From contig JAYWLJ010000063.1 of the NCBI GenBank assembly GCA_037074615.1, positions 682,001-746,000 on the forward strand: 64,000 bases of DNA, in the 5' to 3' direction. This stretch comes from Leucaena leucocephala (taxonomy: Eukaryota > Streptophyta > Magnoliopsida > Fabales > Fabaceae). Position 1 is the first letter of the stretch. Every line of letters starts with the position of its first letter. This document shows positions 33,209-46,100 of the stretch, piece by piece. The notes beneath the pieces are model-generated. The model did not search any database. It worked only from the letters and a program-made list of their open reading frames with translations, and had not been told where the DNA came from. The translations under genes and the position numbers were made by a program.

Positions 33209-33220
33209 GGTTTAAGAATT

Positions 33221-34314
33221 GATTCTAGGTCATCTTTAGATTTGGAAGCTTTCAATAGTAATGGGGTGGCCTTGTTGCCGATTGATGGTCCATGACAAAT
33301 TGATGCCTAAGCACAAATTTTTAATTTAAAAAGACCCCAAAGCAGCGTGATTGAAATTATTGGGTTGGATACATTTAGCTTAGAATTATTTAAACTTTTT
33401 TGTGAAAAATATTAAAAGTGTTTGATCAACAGAAACAGATTAACATTGAATGAATTATAAAGGGGAAATGATTATGGTCTTTTTAAGAGGGAAAAAGTCG
33501 CAGAAACATATCAACACAGCCATGGTCTCACATATCATTCATTTTTGTCCATGCTTAGGGATGTTTGGATTAATTAATTCTAACTTACTTTAGTTTTGTT
33601 TCATACATTACAAAGCTAATCCAGTCATTTTTGTCCATGAACTCCCTTGTATTTAATAGGGATGAGCAAAGCTAAATCGAAACTGAATTAAATTTGGTTT
33701 ATTAAGTTTTATAATTCACGTTTTCGTGAGTTTCGGAGTTCGAAACGTCCCTTTTGTCGTTTTCTATGTAATGGTCGCCATTGTGAAAGCCCCCTTCCGC
33801 CGTCCTTTCTCTGCTAGTCTCTCCCTATTTTCTCTTCTTCGATTTTGCCGCTGCTTCTTCCATTCTCATTGCGACACTCCCATTGGATAAGTTCAGCTGA
33901 CGTGACCATCGGCCATTGGGCAAGAGCAATTCTGACATCGCTGTCGATGTAATCTAACCAATGGCCGAAAAGAAAAAAAGAAAAGAAAAGAAATCCAGAT
34001 CAATTCTCCCGTGACGCTCGGTACCTCTCGTCACTCGCTCCCGGCCGGTCTCCTAGTGGACAGAATGTCTTTAGTTAGTTACCATAACTTTTGGGTTTTC
34101 ATCTTTTTCTTTTGAGTTCGAAAGTTTCAATATTTCTTGTTTTTGAGCTGCTTGCTAGTTCTAACGGTTCTGTCTTCGTTTATAACGTCCACGAGGATTC
34201 AAACAACGGAACTTTTGTTTTCTGATAGTTGAGAACAACTTAACCTTCTTACAAAAGTAATCAAGCTTTCTGCTCAAATATTTTCTTATCTCTTCACTTT
34301 GTCTCACTGTGCAG
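33221..34314. other. intergenic DNA, no intact gene seen
   Basis: No coding frame was recognised. 33720-34310 precedes the OASTL-like pseudogene, ends in a usable acceptor (CACTGTGCAG at 34314) and may be the relic of its promoter and leader. A (GAAAA)n-like purine patch lies at 33968-33993. Confidence 0.35.
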
Positions 34315-35410
34315 GCATTTCTGGGTAGGAGACACGGAGCCACAAAGTGTGCAATCAAGAAAGATGTCACGGAAGTAATATTTCTTCATTATTGTCCTGA
34401 TATATAGGTTTGCTCTTGTCCTGTCTTTCACTTATATTATTTACTTTTCTCCTTTTGCAGTTTTTGTTTTGTCACCACCCGGTTCATCGAAATTTTGTCT
34501 CGACTACATTCGGATTCGACCCGTGTCGCGCATCTGGCTATAGTGGGTGAGTCTCCTAACAGGAATTTTCTACATACGCCAAGGGTTGAACTTGAGATCT
34601 CACTTAAGCGATACCGAGCCGCTTACTACTCAGACCAACCCGTGTTGGTTCTCCTTTTGCAGTTGATAGGTAACACCCCAACGGTTTATTTGCATAACAT
34701 CGAGGATGGGTGCGTGGCTTCGTATTGCTGCTAGAGTAGTCCATGGAGCCCTACTCCAGTATTAATTAAAGATAGATACAGTACAGATGTCCTTTCTTTG
34801 ACTATACAACGTGGCGTTAAAACCTAACTCTGGTTAGTCAGTCTGTTAGACCGGTCAATCAATCTCCTGGCGGGTCCTGTAAAAAATTCATCTAGAGGAT
34901 GTTTACTGACTGCTTTGTCACTTCCGTGTGTCAAAGGCCAGCATCTAATCCAACGAACTGCCGAATTCATGCCGAATGTAGTGGAATTTGATCTGCTTAT
35001 GAAGTTGTTCAGGTAGCTTTCAAAAATTAGTATATGAAATTCAATTGATCTGATCCATTGAATGTGCGTTGTGTATTAATTGACGGTCACATACGTGAAG
35101 CCCATGCTATGTATTACGTACGTACGTGAGTGCATGCATATATGTATGTTTTATACGAGTGTATGTTGTCTCCAAGCATGTCAATATTACATAAAATTGT
35201 ACGTAGCTAACGTGTGGTTTCATATATATATCACGTGGAGTTTAAAAAGTGAGTTGGCTAATCATGGCTCATTAAAAATGCGGCTCTTTGGAGTTTAGAG
35301 TTTTTATATTGTATATAAATATGTATCGATCGTGGTTCTTTAAATTGCAGGTATCAAGTGAGGAAGCCATAGAAACTGCTGAGAAGCTTGCTTTTAAAGA
35401 AGGTTTACTG
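34315..35410 (+). pseudogene. broken, internally deleted copy of O-acetylserine (thiol)lyase
   Basis: Relics of three exons remain. 34315-34374 ends KKDVTE and GTAATA but has ACG where the start codon belongs. 34663 to about 34778 is exon 2 (LIGNTPTVYLHNIEDGCVA), then an inserted base and a small ATTA duplication break the frame. 35351-35410 is exon 8 (SSEEAIETAEKLAFKEGLL), with the same 60-bp length and splice sites as in the intact gene. Exons 3-7 and 9-10 are missing. Retained introns show it arose by DNA duplication, not retroposition. A SINE sits at the intron 1/exon 2 junction. Confidence 0.85.
34463..34648 (-). mobile_element. tRNA-derived SINE family 1, copy G, inserted at a splice acceptor
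   Basis: Flanked by the perfect 16-bp duplication TTCTCCTTTTGCAGTT (34447-34462 and 34649-34664). The duplicated target is the polypyrimidine tract, the AG of the intron 1 acceptor and the first exon 2 bases of the OASTL-like pseudogene, so two acceptors now flank the SINE. Minus orientation, with poly(T) replaced by TTTTTGTTTTGT at the left. Confidence 0.9.
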
Positions 35411-35834
35411 GTATATATGATACCAAATTAAACTGCTAATTATAATATATTGGTTTCCTTTTTATGGAAATTATGCAGAATGTTTTGTGTTCCAATATCG
35501 CTTATGCCTATTTGAGTATAAACGATATTTCAGTATATAGGCCTGTCTCGTTGCGGGGGTCCATTATTTATTTATTTATTTTCTGATATGAAGCTGCAAT
35601 AAAGTTAGGTTATCTTTTAGGGTAAGCAATGAAGTTAGGGTATCATTGCTAACTTCACTATTGTCTGTTAGAAGGTTCGTTAGTTGCTAGACTTTGCAGG
35701 ATCAGCGAATTCCAAATAGTTCCTGGAGATTGATTTTCAGTTTGCCACGTAACTAAAGCACAAGAAGAAACCCAAATAATAAGGAACACACACGTTTATA
35801 TATATGTGTGTACATTTAGAAAAGAGGAGTTTAA
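35411..35834. other. spacer between pseudogene and LEA gene
   Basis: Contains the flank of the OASTL-like pseudogene and, near the right end, the presumed 3' untranslated region of the minus-strand LEA gene. No further feature was recognised. Confidence 0.35.
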
Positions 35835-37253
35835 CTAATTATGAATTTGGTTAAGCCTGGCTGCAGCGGTGACGGACACAGACACGCCGGCGGGATGAAT
35901 GACAAGGTTAGGGTTATTTCTCATCTCTGCACCGGTTACCCCTTCCGCATCTTTCCTCGTCGCCACTTTGTCTGACGGTAGCTTTGAAGTCGCATCCTGC
36001 AATCAATCAATTTATCAAATTAAACGTAATGAATTTGCCCGTGCACGCAAGGACAGAATCATTGAAAAGGAAGAAATAATCATTTACTGTGAGAATATCA
36101 GCGAGTGTGGTCTTTTCGGCGTTGTTTGTTAGGCGGGCATTGAGGGTAGCCGCAGACTGAGCGGCAGCGGCAACACCGCCGGGCACAATGTTGGTACGGC
36201 CTGTGGCCCTCACTTCGGCTGCCTGAATTGCGGCGGCGTCACTCCACTCCACAGGCTTGTTGCCGGCGGTGACAGCAGAAGCTTCCAGTGCTTCTCCGAT
36301 GGTAATTCCCCCGCAGCCTCCAAGCCCAACTCGAGCTTCTTGTTGCGTCTCAGAAGGTGGCGTCACCGGCTGCATCGTTACCTTTTTATTGTAGTGCTCT
36401 ACTACCTGTTCCTTTTCGCCACGTCAAATATCCAGATAGTCAAAATTACTACCCCTGTTTTATACTAATAATTATAACGTCCACAAATTTCCAATTTAAC
36501 GTATATAAATTTTGTGTCTATTTTAAAAATTGATGGTAATTTTTAAAACTTTCACTTGTATTCATATAATCTTTTTATTAAATAATTTTTCTTGCATGCA
36601 ATGATGCACTAGAGATATAATTTAAATTTTTTCTTGAACAACTATAATCTTTTTGACATTGGAAATGATTTCACTGAACCGAAATTCTCTGTTTTGATGT
36701 TTGTTTTGCGCAAATATATGATTATATATATGCGTTGGTAAATTTGCTCGTATTGATTTTCATCAAACAGTTAGAAAAGGGTAAGTACCTCAACCAATTT
36801 ATGGATTTTCCCTGCGTTTCCTTCTAGTTTTTGGACAACCTGATGAAGGAAGTGATACTCGGTAATTAAGAAAAAGGCAAATGCATTTGAAAGAAGACGG
36901 AAGAAATTGAGAGTGCCAAAGAGGGACGAAACCTGTCCGCCGAAAGACTCCACGATGACGCGCTTCCCTTCAAGATCAGTCTCGGTTACACTAACGCCAT
37001 GATCGGCGACAGAAGTGGTGATATCTTTGTGTCCGACATGGCCCGCCCTCTCGTTCTTCATGGCTGCCGACTGCATGACGGCGGCGGCGCCACCCCTGAG
37101 AGTCTTACCCAACATGGCATTCTCCGCCGACTGCATCATGGCCGCATCTTTTGGCGTCACCGGCATGGCTGCCAGCTCCCCTTGTACGTCAAACAAATCC
37201 CCATACTTGATGGGTGCCAGCTGCAGTGGCCTCCGCGGTTGCTCTTGACTCAT
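35835..37253 (-). CDS. seed maturation protein (SMP / LEA D-34 type), about 266 aa
   Basis: Late-embryogenesis protein of the SMP family, related to Arabidopsis RAB28; such hydrophilic proteins accumulate in drying seeds. Exons on the minus strand: 37253-36933 (107 codons, MSQEQPRRPLQLAPIKYGD to SFGGQ), 36405-36088 (VVEHYNKKVTMQ to LADILT) and 35996-35835 (DATSKLPSDK to LNQIHN and TAG). Phases are all 0 and the total is 266 aa, close to RAB28. Diagnostic repeated motifs are DAAMMQSAEN, GGAAAVMQSAA, SDAAAIQAAEVRATG, PGGVAAAAQSAA and DAEGVTGAEMRNNPNL. An extra in-phase candidate exon of 17 codons lies at 36839-36789. Minus-strand ACACGT cores near 37430-37440 and 37676-37684 could be ABA-response elements, which would fit the family. 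Confidence 0.88.
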
Positions 37254-38326
37254 GTCTCGATATTAATTGATCGTATCAACTAATTGGATGTTCCTCTCCT
37301 TCTTTACCTTTTGTTTTTAAGAAGAGTGCAGCTATAAAGATATGATAATTACTATACATATGCAGCGGTAGAAAATTGATAGAGATAAACACGGTGGAAT
37401 GTAAGAACTCAGAAATAATTGACCTCCAATATAACGTGTTTTATCGCTCAGCCGTTGTTTTCTTTTCATGTCTAGAGCGAGGGAACAAGGACCAGTCACT
37501 GATCCTTTTTTAAAAATAACTATAGACATGTCAAGTTTTTAATTAAGCACACCAATGGCCATGTGTTTATAGATTAGATAAGGAAAAATAAATGAATAAA
37601 AGATTCCATGAAGGCATTACGCCAGACTACAAACATCCTAGCTTTTCTGCGGCGTAGATATATATTGCGCATCTATATACGTGTTTGCTTGTCTCGGAAA
37701 GAAAAAGAAAAAGAAAAAGTAATTAACGTTTTAGTTTCAAACATAGTTTTAAATATGAGATTCTTAATTTGATCAATCGATATTTATAGATATAGACGAA
37801 TTGTTGTATATTTCTTTATGATCTATATAAATCTCACATATATTCTCATGTAAGTAGTATGGGCTTTATTTTTTTTTACATTTTTTTATTTCTGCCTATT
37901 CGAACTTGCCATTTGTGGTTTAGTTAGCCAGCAATATTAAAATAATTAACCATAAGTTAGAAATATTTTACTTTAAACTAAAGTATTAACCTGATCATAA
38001 TTAAAATAATACAATTCCCATGAACAATATAAAATAAAATGAACTCTGGGTCGGAAGATGGCCGAGATTCCCTGCAAATGTACAGAACGTGATTCTTAAA
38101 CTAGCAATATAATCGAAGATATGGCAATTTCTCATGTCTCTTGATCTTAGACTCTGCACTCTTGATTGGTGCCGGTTTAGCTGCTAAATCCCTCATCCAT
38201 CTCAAAGACACCCTCATTCCTACAACCACCATTAATCTTCCTTATACCAACTCTCTCATTGCTAAATTCACCTACATTCCTCCTACGCTTCTCCTTCTCT
38301 CTTTCTGCTACGACGACCACCAGAAC
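37254..38326. promoter_or_regulatory. upstream region of the LEA gene, otherwise empty
   Basis: On the minus strand there is a CTATAAACAC box near 37563-37572, about 310 bases before the LEA start. ACACGT (ABRE-like) cores lie near 37435 and 37680. All are short motifs that occur by chance, so support is weak. A GAAAAA-unit microsatellite lies at 37696-37719. The remainder is AT-rich. Confidence 0.3.
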
Positions 38327-39476
38327 ATGAATCCTATGTATACGGCGTTCCTAATCCTCTTCGTGATAACTTCGTCACCGAATTTTCAAGCACAGGTCAA
38401 ATCTCAGTTCGTGCCCCCTAGATAACTTCAGCAACGAAGGAGCATGGCAGTTCTTGCAGGCAAGCATTGGCATATCAGCGACGCACATGCAACTTAGAAA
38501 CGACAAAGTTATCATGTTTGACCGTACAGATTTTGGCCCCTCCAACATCTCCCTTCCCGACGGTCGTTGCAGGACGGGTCCCTCCGACACTGCTCTCACT
38601 CTTGGTTGCACTGCTCACTCTGTCCTTTACGACATTCCCACCAATACCTTCCAACCGTTAAGGGTCCAGACAGACACTTGGTCTTCCTCTGGTTCTGTTC
38701 TCCCTAACGGCACCCTTGTCCAGATCGGTGGCTACAACCCTGGTCAGCTTCGCATTTGCATGTTTACCTCCTGCAACGGCCAGACCTGTGATTGGGTCGA
38801 ATTCCCAGATTACTTGTTGGTATGCAACTAATCAAATACTACCTGATGGTCGAATCATGTGGTTGGGGGAAGAAGACAGTTCAACTACGAATTCTATCCT
38901 AGAAACAACCCCACCCAATATTCTTCCTCATCAACGGCGGATCATTTCTCTCTCCCTTTCCTCCAACAGACTACTGATCCGAACGAAAATAACTTGTACC
39001 CTTTCTTGCACCTTTTACCCGACGGAAACGTTTTTATTTTTGCCAATATTCGTTCCATATTGTTTGACTATGACCGAAACCTCGTCCTCAAAGAATTTCC
39101 TCGCATCCCAGGTGAGGATCCTCGAAACTATCGAAGCACGGGTTAGTCGGTGCTTCTCCCTATAAACGATAATAAACCAAGTGTTGAAGCGGAAGTCATG
39201 ATTTGTGGCGGCGTACCACGAACTTCATTCAATAAAGCCCGTCAGGGGGCCTTCATACAAGCTCTCGCCACATGTGGACGCCTCAAAGTCACTGAACCGA
39301 ACTCGAATTGGGTGATGGAGACCATGCCAATGCCCCGAGTACTGGGCTACACGTTACTCCTCCCAACCGGGGACGTCATTATCATCAACGGAGCAGGGCT
39401 AGGCACCGCCGGGTGGGAACACGGCCGTGGGGCTGTACTTTCTCTGGTCATATATCGGCCTTCTGAGGAGGACTAG
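38327..39476 (+). pseudogene. galactose-oxidase-like / GLOX aldehyde oxidase pseudogene
   Basis: Similarity to plant GLOX secreted copper-radical oxidases runs from a signal-peptide-like start (MNPMYTAFLILFV...) through QASIGISATHMQL, VIMFDRTDFGPSN, CTAHSVLYD, TDTWSSSGSVLPNGTLVQ, NLYPFLHLLPDG, VFIFANIRS and NGAGLGTAGWEHG to VIYRPSEED. The frame shifts near 38418, near 38820 and again before 38870. A TAG at 39144-39146 interrupts it once more (RSTG, stop, SVLLPINDNK). The C-terminal part after VIYRPS is absent, so only about two thirds of the protein is represented. No introns were seen. A promoter-bearing, functional gene is unlikely. Confidence 0.85.
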
Positions 39477-40149
39477 CGGTTGCGGTTCAGTGTAATGTCA
39501 ACTATTTCGAGGCCTAGAGAAAAAAAATATTATATAAATATCATTTTATGCCATTTGACTTCTCTTTGCTAGGCAAAATATCAAGTTTAGAGTTGGTGCA
39601 TTTAAAAACGTCGCTGTATGTTTTTTGTCCGGTGAGGCTTGCTTGCAAAGCCTAATCTAACTCACTCCATTTTTTTTTTAGAAGCAAAATGTTGCTATTC
39701 AATAGCAAGTAAAAATTTGGCTAATCTTCGAATATAAACCCTGGCTAAAATGGGAATTAAAGTTAAAAAATCGGATATAAATAAACAGCGCGTGTGACGT
39801 GTACACGGGCATCCACGTAATCATAAATGGACCGCGAGTTGTCGTGGCAAAGTGTAGTTGGTGGGTTTATTTTGCGCGGGGTCTATATCATTTCCGTAAT
39901 TTCGAGGAGAAGTATGACCCTTTTGATTAGACGCCCTCACTTGTTCTACCGCGTTAAGTTGTCGGCTTTCCCTCCTTTTAGTTTCCTCTCTAGTCTGGAG
40001 TCTTGACCCATCCTTTCCGAGAGGCCGGTATTAAGAAAATTAAGAACGAGTACGGAAGCGGAGAGTTCCAAATGAACTACTAAACTGAAGATACAGTGAG
40101 AGAAGTGTCTCATTTGACCGTTGAGTGAGGGAGAGAATTCGTACTCAAA
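39477..40149 (+). promoter_or_regulatory. upstream region and leader of EDR1-type kinase gene
   Basis: Moderately AT-rich spacer with no coding signal. The last 200 bases before the ATG at 40150 are richer in G+C and contain no upstream in-frame start. They are presumably the 5' untranslated region. Confidence 0.3.
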
Positions 40150-43100
40150 ATGAAGAACATTTTCAAGAAGCTTCACAAAGGGAGCAACCACGACCCTAAT
40201 CGATCCAATGAAACACCGGCTTCCGTCGCATCACCTTCTGCTGCCTCAGATCTACGTACTGCACCCCTTCAAAGCTCTGCCCCCTCTCCGGCCAGTCCCT
40301 CTTCATTGTCTCCCTCCACGGCACCGGCTGGTGCTTCTCAACCCCAACCAGCTACGCCCAATCGACAGGACTATTTTTCGTCAGAGGAGGAATATCAGGT
40401 TCAGCTTGCCCTAGCCATCAGCGCTTCCAAGTCCGATTTTCGGGATGATCCTGAGAAGGATCAGATCCGAGCGGCAACACTGCTGAGCTTGGGAGGCCGT
40501 CGAATTGATTCAGCAAGGAATCATGATGAAGTGGCGAAGGCGCTGTCCCGACAGTACTGGGTAAGTTCGGTTCTGGTCACGAAAATTCAATTTTTGTAAC
40601 TGAAATGATGACATGAATCAAGAGTTTATGCTGAATGGTTTGTATTGATGTTAATTAGGGTTTTTGAATTCTATAATTGAGTTTCTCATGTAGTAAACTG
40701 TGTAATGGAGCTTACATTTCGGGCTTTAGTGAGCGTAAGGCTAGTGATTGGTGTGAAACTGCGGATTACGGATTGTATCTTGGCCATTTGGTGCATCCAG
40801 AAAACTGAATGATCTGTTGAGACAAGAAATAAATAAAGCTGACAGAACTATGAAAAGTCAGAAACTTAATTTAGCTTTTTATTCGAGTCTTTAAAATTCT
40901 GAAATTGGAGTGTCACTCAACAAGCTAACGTTGTTGTGTAAGTGAGCTTAGAATTGAATTCTTCATGTTGTACTGTTGATTGAACTAGTTAAAATGTGTA
41001 ATTGGTGAACCTTGAACTCTTGCTACTTTTTTCTGTCGCCATCGCCCCCTCTCCATATTTTTCTGATTCGGGTTGTCATGCATCTTTCTCTTGACCAGGA
41101 ATACAATGTGCTTGACTATGAGGAGAAAGTAGTTGATGGTTTTTATGATGTATATGGTCTTTCTACTGATTCATCAATGCAAGGAAAGATGCCCTCTCTG
41201 GAAGACCTTGAAGCAAATGCGGAAAATTCAAGTTTTGAAGTTGTCATAGTGAATCAAGCAATTGATCCTGCCCTGGAGGAGTTGGTGCAAATTGCACAAT
41301 GTGTAGCATTAGATTGTCCTGTCACTGATGTTGGTATTTTGGTGCAAAGACTGGCTGAACTTGTTACAGGGCATATGGGTGGCCCTGTAAAGGATGCTAA
41401 TATTATATTAGCAAGATGGACAGAACGAAGTACAGAGCTACGGACGTCTCTTCAGACAAGTATATTGCCTATAGGGTCCATAAATGTTGGCCTATCCAGG
41501 CATCGAGCTCTGCTTTTCAAGGTCAGCATTTGGGCTCTTTGTGATTGAATTCTCTTGAGCCATAATTTGATATTTGATGATATACTATTCTATAGTCTAG
41601 TTATCATTATTGCAAACCCGTGGTATGTCCATATTATTGAAATTTATTGAAGATGATTTCTGATTGCTTTTCAATTTACTTTAAACAGTTTGTAAAAGAA
41701 ATCAATAATGAAATTGATTAAAATCCAAAACAAATAAAATTATGTTATTCATCTGATATAGAATCACATTGAGTAAAGTTTACCCTGCTAGGCCACTTTG
41801 AGAAAGTTCTACCAAATAAAGTTTGCTTGAATAATCAGAGTATAGGTCAGGTGGGCCCGTTATTATTTCTGGTAAAACTATTTTTGTTATAGCACATGGA
41901 AAATAAATATTTTAAATTATTTAGTGTTCTTGGGTCATAGACGATTATATTAAGGTTCTCTATTAATGCTACCAAGATCTTCAGACATTCGTGTAGTCCT
42001 TTGAACATCCCACCTTTTGACTTGTTGGCTGCATGATGCAACTTGTTTTTGTGCATGTAGGTATTGTCTGACAACATCAAGATGCCTTGTAGACTGGTAA
42101 AAGGTAGTCATTACACTGGTGTTGAGGATGATGCTGTCAACATTATAAAGTTGGAGGATGAAAGGTTATAGTGTTTGTTATTCTTTGATTTGTAAATCTA
42201 TTTCCTGTTCTTGTTTTTCGTGCACATGAACAAGTGTATGCGCAGTTATTTCATGGTGTGGTATTTTGGCAGTTGTTCTCGTTCAACATGGCATTAATAT
42301 ATCCTTTTCTGCTTTCAGGGAGTTTTTGGTTGATCTTATGGCTGCTCCTGGTACACTTATTCCAACTGATATTTTTAATTCTAAAGACCCTTCATTTAAG
42401 CCATACAATCCCAAGAATTTTCCAACTCTACAATCCACGAATGACAGTAGATTTTCTTACTCAAGGGCTATGCCATCTGATGGTGAAGGCAGTAGTCAAA
42501 GTTCTGCGATCAGAAATGATTCATTATCATCAAATGTAAGACCATATTTTGGGAAGTCTGATTATATGTCTTCAAACTTGAGTTCGAGTGGAGAAACTAG
42601 TGTTGGTCCTTCCAAGGTTCCTGGTAAAGCAACTTCTAGCCAACTGGACAATTTTCTTCCATCGGCCAGTAGTTCTCTTTACAAAGGAACTCGTGGGATG
42701 AATGCTATTGGTGATGGGACTAGACTGAATGTCAATGTTGTACCATATGGCCAGAATGGTCCAGATGACTCTAGGAACCTCTTTGCAGATCTTAACCCAT
42801 TCCTGATAAAAGGAATGGGTAAGACTGGTGTACATAACAAACCTGTGGAAAATAAAGTTCCTGAACTTCATAGTACTAAAGAACACAGTTTTTCTGGTCG
42901 ACCCCCGGTGCCTTTGATGTGGAAGAACCAGTATGCTTACAATGAAGTTCCCAGGAAACTTAACCGTAATCCCAATGAATATAACCCTTCTTCATTAGCT
43001 TCCAATAGTTCTTCTGTATCAGAAAAAAATGATGTCAATAATTCCAATTCATCATACTATGCAAATATTAATAAAGATAAAGATAGGAGCTCGATGCAAA

Positions 43101-46100
43101 TTATTGGTACAGTATCAGCATCTGGTTCTGGCGATCTGAACAAGGTTGAAGATTTCAATGCTGGATGGAGCAAAGGGAATGTGGAAAAATCTCAAAACAA
43201 CATAGTAGATGTTGTCAAAGAAACGGAAAACAATGAAATTGGATTTCATGACTGGAGAAAAAACACTCACGACAAATTCATGGGGAGCAATTTGAAACTA
43301 AAAGAGCCTGAGAGTACTAGTTCGTCAATTGATTCCATCACAAATAGGGTTGACCAAATCTTGGATGATGTAGATGTGGGTGAATGTGAAATTCCTTGGG
43401 AGGATCTGGTTCTTGGTGAAAGAATTGGTCTAGGTAATCTGAATAACCTGCTTTTGTTTTCTTGTTGGAATGTTGTTATTCACTGGGAGGTTGATTTGGT
43501 GTTGTTTAGTGTAAGAGTAGCTTATAACATTTGCAAATCAACCATTTGTTAACGTATATTTACTTAGTAGGTCACTTGACTTCTTACGTGATCATGTGAC
43601 TTTCAAAATGATGATTTAGTTCTATTCATGCAAGAATGGTTGTAAGGTTGTGGTGAGCTCCACTAGCTCAAATTCACTTAATTTTCCATATGATATTACT
43701 TTGTAAGGATTCAAAGAATTCTTGTGGATCTTTTGTTGTGTTAGTTCAGAGTATCTTTTAATGTTCATGTTTTCTTTTAATAGGTTCATATGGCGAGGTA
43801 TATCAGGCTGACTGGAATGGCACAGTGAGTATCATAATTGCTTTGTGAACTTGATTGGGAAGAATCTTATTGTATATTGAATTGGGAAACGATTAAGGGA
43901 CATATAAAATAAGATGGTGGTGTTACTGTCAAATCTCAACCGGCCCTTGGTACCTCAATTGTTGTTTTTGCTTGCTACTATTTTCTTTTTCCTGTTGACG
44001 CATGTTTCAAGGACTTTCTTTGTATTTTATTTGCTCTATATTTCCTGCAAAATTAGTAATAGCTGCCATTAGAGTTTTGTTGCCTTTTCATGGGTGTCTC
44101 ATCAAATGGCACAAGAAAATGGTCCCTGGCAGTAAGGGAGGTGTTTGGATAGTCTTGCTTGACTAGTACATTCTCAGAATTGTCTCATTTTGCTTTATTC
44201 AAGACTTTTTCCAAAATGGAATTAATTATATTCTCTTATCTTCTGACTGATGATATGTTAAACTTTCAGGAGGTTGCTGTGAAGAAGTTTTTAGATCAGG
44301 ATTTTTCAGGTGCTGCCTTGGCTGAATTCAAAAGAGAAGTAAGCATTAAGTTGGCCTTTTCTGCATCCAATCACCATTAACGATGATCTAAATGATAATT
44401 TCTTAGAAGAAAAATCTAACATGTCCAGAAGATTTCATCTATAAAAGTAAGGAAAAGTTAAAGTGAACTGCAATGAAGTTCTGATGCCCAAGGATTAATC
44501 ATCTGATTTTGGTTGATCTGCCAACCGTGGGTTGAAATTTGATGTTCAACTGAAAACAGTGGCTGGGCAAACGAATGGTCAAATGGCCTTTATGTCTAAC
44601 TGTGGTTGATAAATCATAAGAAGATAGAGAATAGTGTTGTTATTAGTAATTAATTAAGGCCAAAATTCTAATCAATTTTCCATTTGTTTTCTGTAAGGTA
44701 CGGATAATGCGTAGACTGCGTCATCCTAATGTTGTTCTTTTTATGGGTGCTGTTACTCGACCTCCTAATCTCTCAATCATTACAGAGTTTCTTCCTAGGT
44801 AAATCTGTGCGCCACCTTTTCTTTTTTGCATTTCTTGAGTTTATACTGTCATTATTGCATCACAAAATTATGACCCTATTTGTCCAAACAAGACCAAATA
44901 CAATAGTGACACACACTTCATATCTGTGTTGGTCTCTAAAGTCTAGAAGGTTGTGGGACGAGGTGAGCAATTTTATTTACTCTTTTCACAGATATAGCTC
45001 TTTTGTCGTTGATGTTTGCACTTAACAGGGGAAGCTTGTACCGAATTCTTCATCGTCCTAATTGTCAGATTGATGAGAAACCCAGAATTAAAATGGCTCT
45101 GGATGTGGTAAGAAATAATTTATTTCACCCTTTTTTGACCAACATTTTCATTGTTCATCTGTCAATTTTTGATTGCTTTGAGTTGCAGGCAAGGGGCATG
45201 AATTGCTTACACACCAGCACACCTACAATTGTTCACCGTGATCTGAAGTCACCAAATCTTTTGGTTGATAAGAACTGGAATGTTAAGGTGCATATATTGA
45301 AACTTAATGCACTTAATGCATTATCAATGTGCCTTATCAGCTTTTTCATTTATACCTATTTCCGAATTCTTTCTTTACCCATTAAATTAGATATTGTTAA
45401 TGGTGGACCCTGGGCCAAGAGTGTTTTGTGGGCGCAGTAAGAATCAGAGAGAAGTAGCTTAGGATGAGGTGGCAGAAGGGACATGGGAGAAATTATGTAG
45501 CAATAGATAAATTGCTTACAGGGACAAGGCGTTTTACAGGCCTTGTGCCTTTAGTGCGCCTTTTGCCTTTGACAACACTGTATAGCAATATGCATTCTCT
45601 TGAGCTTTAACTTTTGGGCGGTGGTCTGAGGGACTAGATGAAAAATTCTCTTTTCAAAGTAGAGTCTCTAGCCTTATTTCTTCATCATTTTCCTACTGCA
45701 ATCACCACAATCTGCTATATCCTATGTCCATTTCTCTTTTTGGAGGAGGATTTACGCTTCTATACATAAATAATACCATGAATTTACAAACTTTTACAGA
45801 CTATGTAGGTTGTATCTATGACACTATCTTAGCTATTCGTTCTTTCTTTTGGACCTTTTTTGGGTGGGGAATGATCATCTGCAGTGAGTAGTTGTGGATT
45901 TTATTGAGGAATGTACTTTGACAGCCTGCTCTTTTATGTATCTGCAGGTTTGTGATTTTGGGTTATCACGACTAAAGCACAACACATTTTTATCATCCAA
46001 GTCAACTGCTGGAACGGTGAGAATTTGAACCAATTCTATGTTATTCTGGATTATCATTTATTTATCCGCAATCTCTATGTTCAACCCTTACTTTTTTTTC

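Noticed and set aside
36999..37283. Plus-strand frames opposite the LEA gene
   Set aside because: Antisense shadows of an alanine-rich coding exon with higher G+C; the minus strand has family motifs and splice sites.
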